Shown here in pieces: positions 7,301 to 7,715 of a stretch of DNA of 7,715 bases (positions are counted from its first letter, which is position 1; the number at the start of each line of letters is the position of its first letter). Position numbers and translations under genes: made by a program. The notes beneath the pieces were generated by a model. The model ran no database searches. It had not been told where the DNA came from and saw only the letters and a program-made list of their open reading frames with translations. Source of the stretch: CAZFHA01 sp964518595 (GTDB lineage: Bacteria; Bacillota; Clostridia; Saccharofermentanales; Saccharofermentanaceae); the NCBI GenBank assembly GCA_964518595.1, contig CAZFHA010000039.1, positions 1 to 7,715 on the forward strand, read 5' to 3'.

Positions 7301-7326
7301 CATTCTTGAAATCTGTCTTTACGACC

Positions 7327-7512
7327 TTAGGCCGTTACATCAACTTTGACAATTTCCTTGCCACCCAGATAACCGCAAGTCTTACAGACCTTGTGGCGCA
7401 ACATCTTCGTGTGGCACTGTGGGCATTCTACCAGTCCAGGAACACTGAGCTTCCACGCACTTCTATGACGAGAAGTTCTTGCCTTTGACCATTTACGCTT
7501 TGGATTTGCCAT
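7327..7512 (-). CDS. rpmF: 50S ribosomal protein L32 (bL32), zinc-ribbon form
   Basis: This 61-aa basic protein of the large ribosomal subunit begins MANPKRKWSKARTSRHRSAW, close to the usual bL32 N-terminus. Four cysteines in two pairs, CPQC (30-33) and CKTC (43-46), form the zinc ribbon, so this is the Cys-containing (C+) type rather than the zinc-independent paralogue. The start is ATG 7512, with GGAGG 7 nt upstream; the open frame extends further upstream to 7575 but those residues are leader, not bL32. It has its own consensus promoter about 80 nt upstream and a terminator just downstream, so it is largely its own transcript. The DUF177 (YceD) gene that often precedes rpmF in bacteria is not seen in the 200 nt upstream. 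Confidence 0.98.
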   Translation of the reverse strand: MANPKRKWSKARTSRHRSAWKLSVPGLVECPQCHTKMLRHKVCKTCGYLGGKEIVKVDVTA

Positions 7513-7537
7513 GTCTCCACCTCCATCACCTAGTTCT

Positions 7538-7565
7538 CGGAAAGTGTCTTTCCGACAAATTGTCG
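7538..7565 (-). promoter_or_regulatory. Two adjacent inverted repeats in the rpmF leader
   Basis: In the minus-strand transcript CGACAA-T-TTGTCG (7553-7565) is immediately followed by CGGAAAG-ACA-CTTTCCG (7538-7554); they share two bases at the junction. The second is a 7-bp hairpin with a 3-nt loop. They lie about 25 nt before the rpmF start codon, with no T-run, so this is not a terminator. A site for L32 feedback or another RNA-binding protein, or a simple stabilising leader, are possible; no known r-protein leader was recognised. Confidence 0.5.
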
Positions 7566-7595
7566 CCACACACATCTACTTGAGGCGCGAATGAT

Positions 7596-7624
7596 ATTAT
7601 CATACATATACGAGATAATGTCAA
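7596..7624 (-). promoter_or_regulatory. Sigma-A type promoter of rpmF
   Basis: On the minus strand a perfect -35 TTGACA (7619-7624) and a -10 GATAAT (7596-7601, five of six matches) are separated by exactly 17 nt. Transcription should start near 7589, giving a leader of about 77 nt. The sequence upstream (7625-7715) is AT-rich, as suits a strong ribosomal-protein promoter. No gene was recognised between 7625 and the window edge. Confidence 0.85.
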
Positions 7625-7715
7625 TAAGGGCGAGCAGAAAATTTACAATTTAGTCGGAATGTTCAATTGCAAAAGTAAATTCCAGTGTAAGAAGGAAGTG
7701 GGTGGAAGTAAGTTT

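Noticed and set aside
7513..7575. N-terminal extension of L32 by 21 residues
   Set aside because: bL32 proteins begin at MANPKRK; the ATG at 7512 has a good GGAGG site, and the upstream stretch contains the leader hairpins.
7640..7681. Inverted repeat AATTTAC...GTAAATT upstream of the rpmF promoter
   Set aside because: Seven AT-rich base pairs about 28 nt apart in AT-rich DNA are easily due to chance.
7702..7715. Possible start of a divergent plus-strand gene (GTG at 7702 after AAGGA)
   Set aside because: Only four codons are visible, no plus-strand promoter is convincing, and nothing identifies a product.
1..7715. Search for CRISPR arrays, tRNA or rRNA genes, a complete insertion sequence, or defence genes
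   Set aside because: No regularly spaced repeats, cloverleaf RNA, transposase or defence-type protein was seen; apart from the intron end, the content is housekeeping.

Overview
The window looks like a chromosomal, mostly housekeeping segment from a low-to-moderate G+C Firmicute, most likely a member of the Clostridia. This rests on strong AGGAGG-type ribosome binding sites, TTG start codons, a consensus sigma-A promoter, and the DUF512/Der and MltG/U32 (YrrL/YrrO-like) gene neighbourhoods. The placement is inference from gene content; no rRNA is present to confirm it.

All genes lie on the minus strand, so the window reads right to left. At the right edge a consensus promoter (7596-7624) drives a leader of roughly 77 nt containing two compact adjacent inverted repeats, followed by rpmF (ribosomal protein L32). 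A Rho-independent terminator (7263-7300) follows rpmF. Then comes a closely packed set: a PDZ/radical-SAM-like DUF512 protein, der (EngA, ribosome-assembly GTPase, overlapping the DUF512 gene by 4 bases), typA (BipA, ribosome-associated GTPase), mltG (membrane-anchored endolytic murein transglycosylase) and a U32-family gene of the TrhP/YrrO type (tRNA wobble-uridine hydroxylation). The theme is ribosome assembly and translation, plus one cell-wall enzyme. A hairpin between typA and mltG may tune expression of the last two genes.

The run ends in a very strong hairpin (57-84) that includes the last codons and the stop codon of the U32 gene. Immediately past it, positions 53 down to 1 carry what I read as the 5' end of a bacterial class C (IIC) group II intron. 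It begins GTGTGCCCG, has the same orientation as the terminator, and continues out of the window. Class C introns are known to home downstream of intrinsic terminators, so the position and the sequence support each other.

The five protein genes of the main run and rpmF are ordinary families with intact key motifs. The less ordinary points are the terminator-targeted intron, the terminator embedded in the end of a coding sequence, the rpmF leader, the typA-mltG hairpin, the missing TrmR/YrrM gene between mltG and the U32 gene, and the lack of an obvious promoter between the rpmF terminator and the DUF512 gene.
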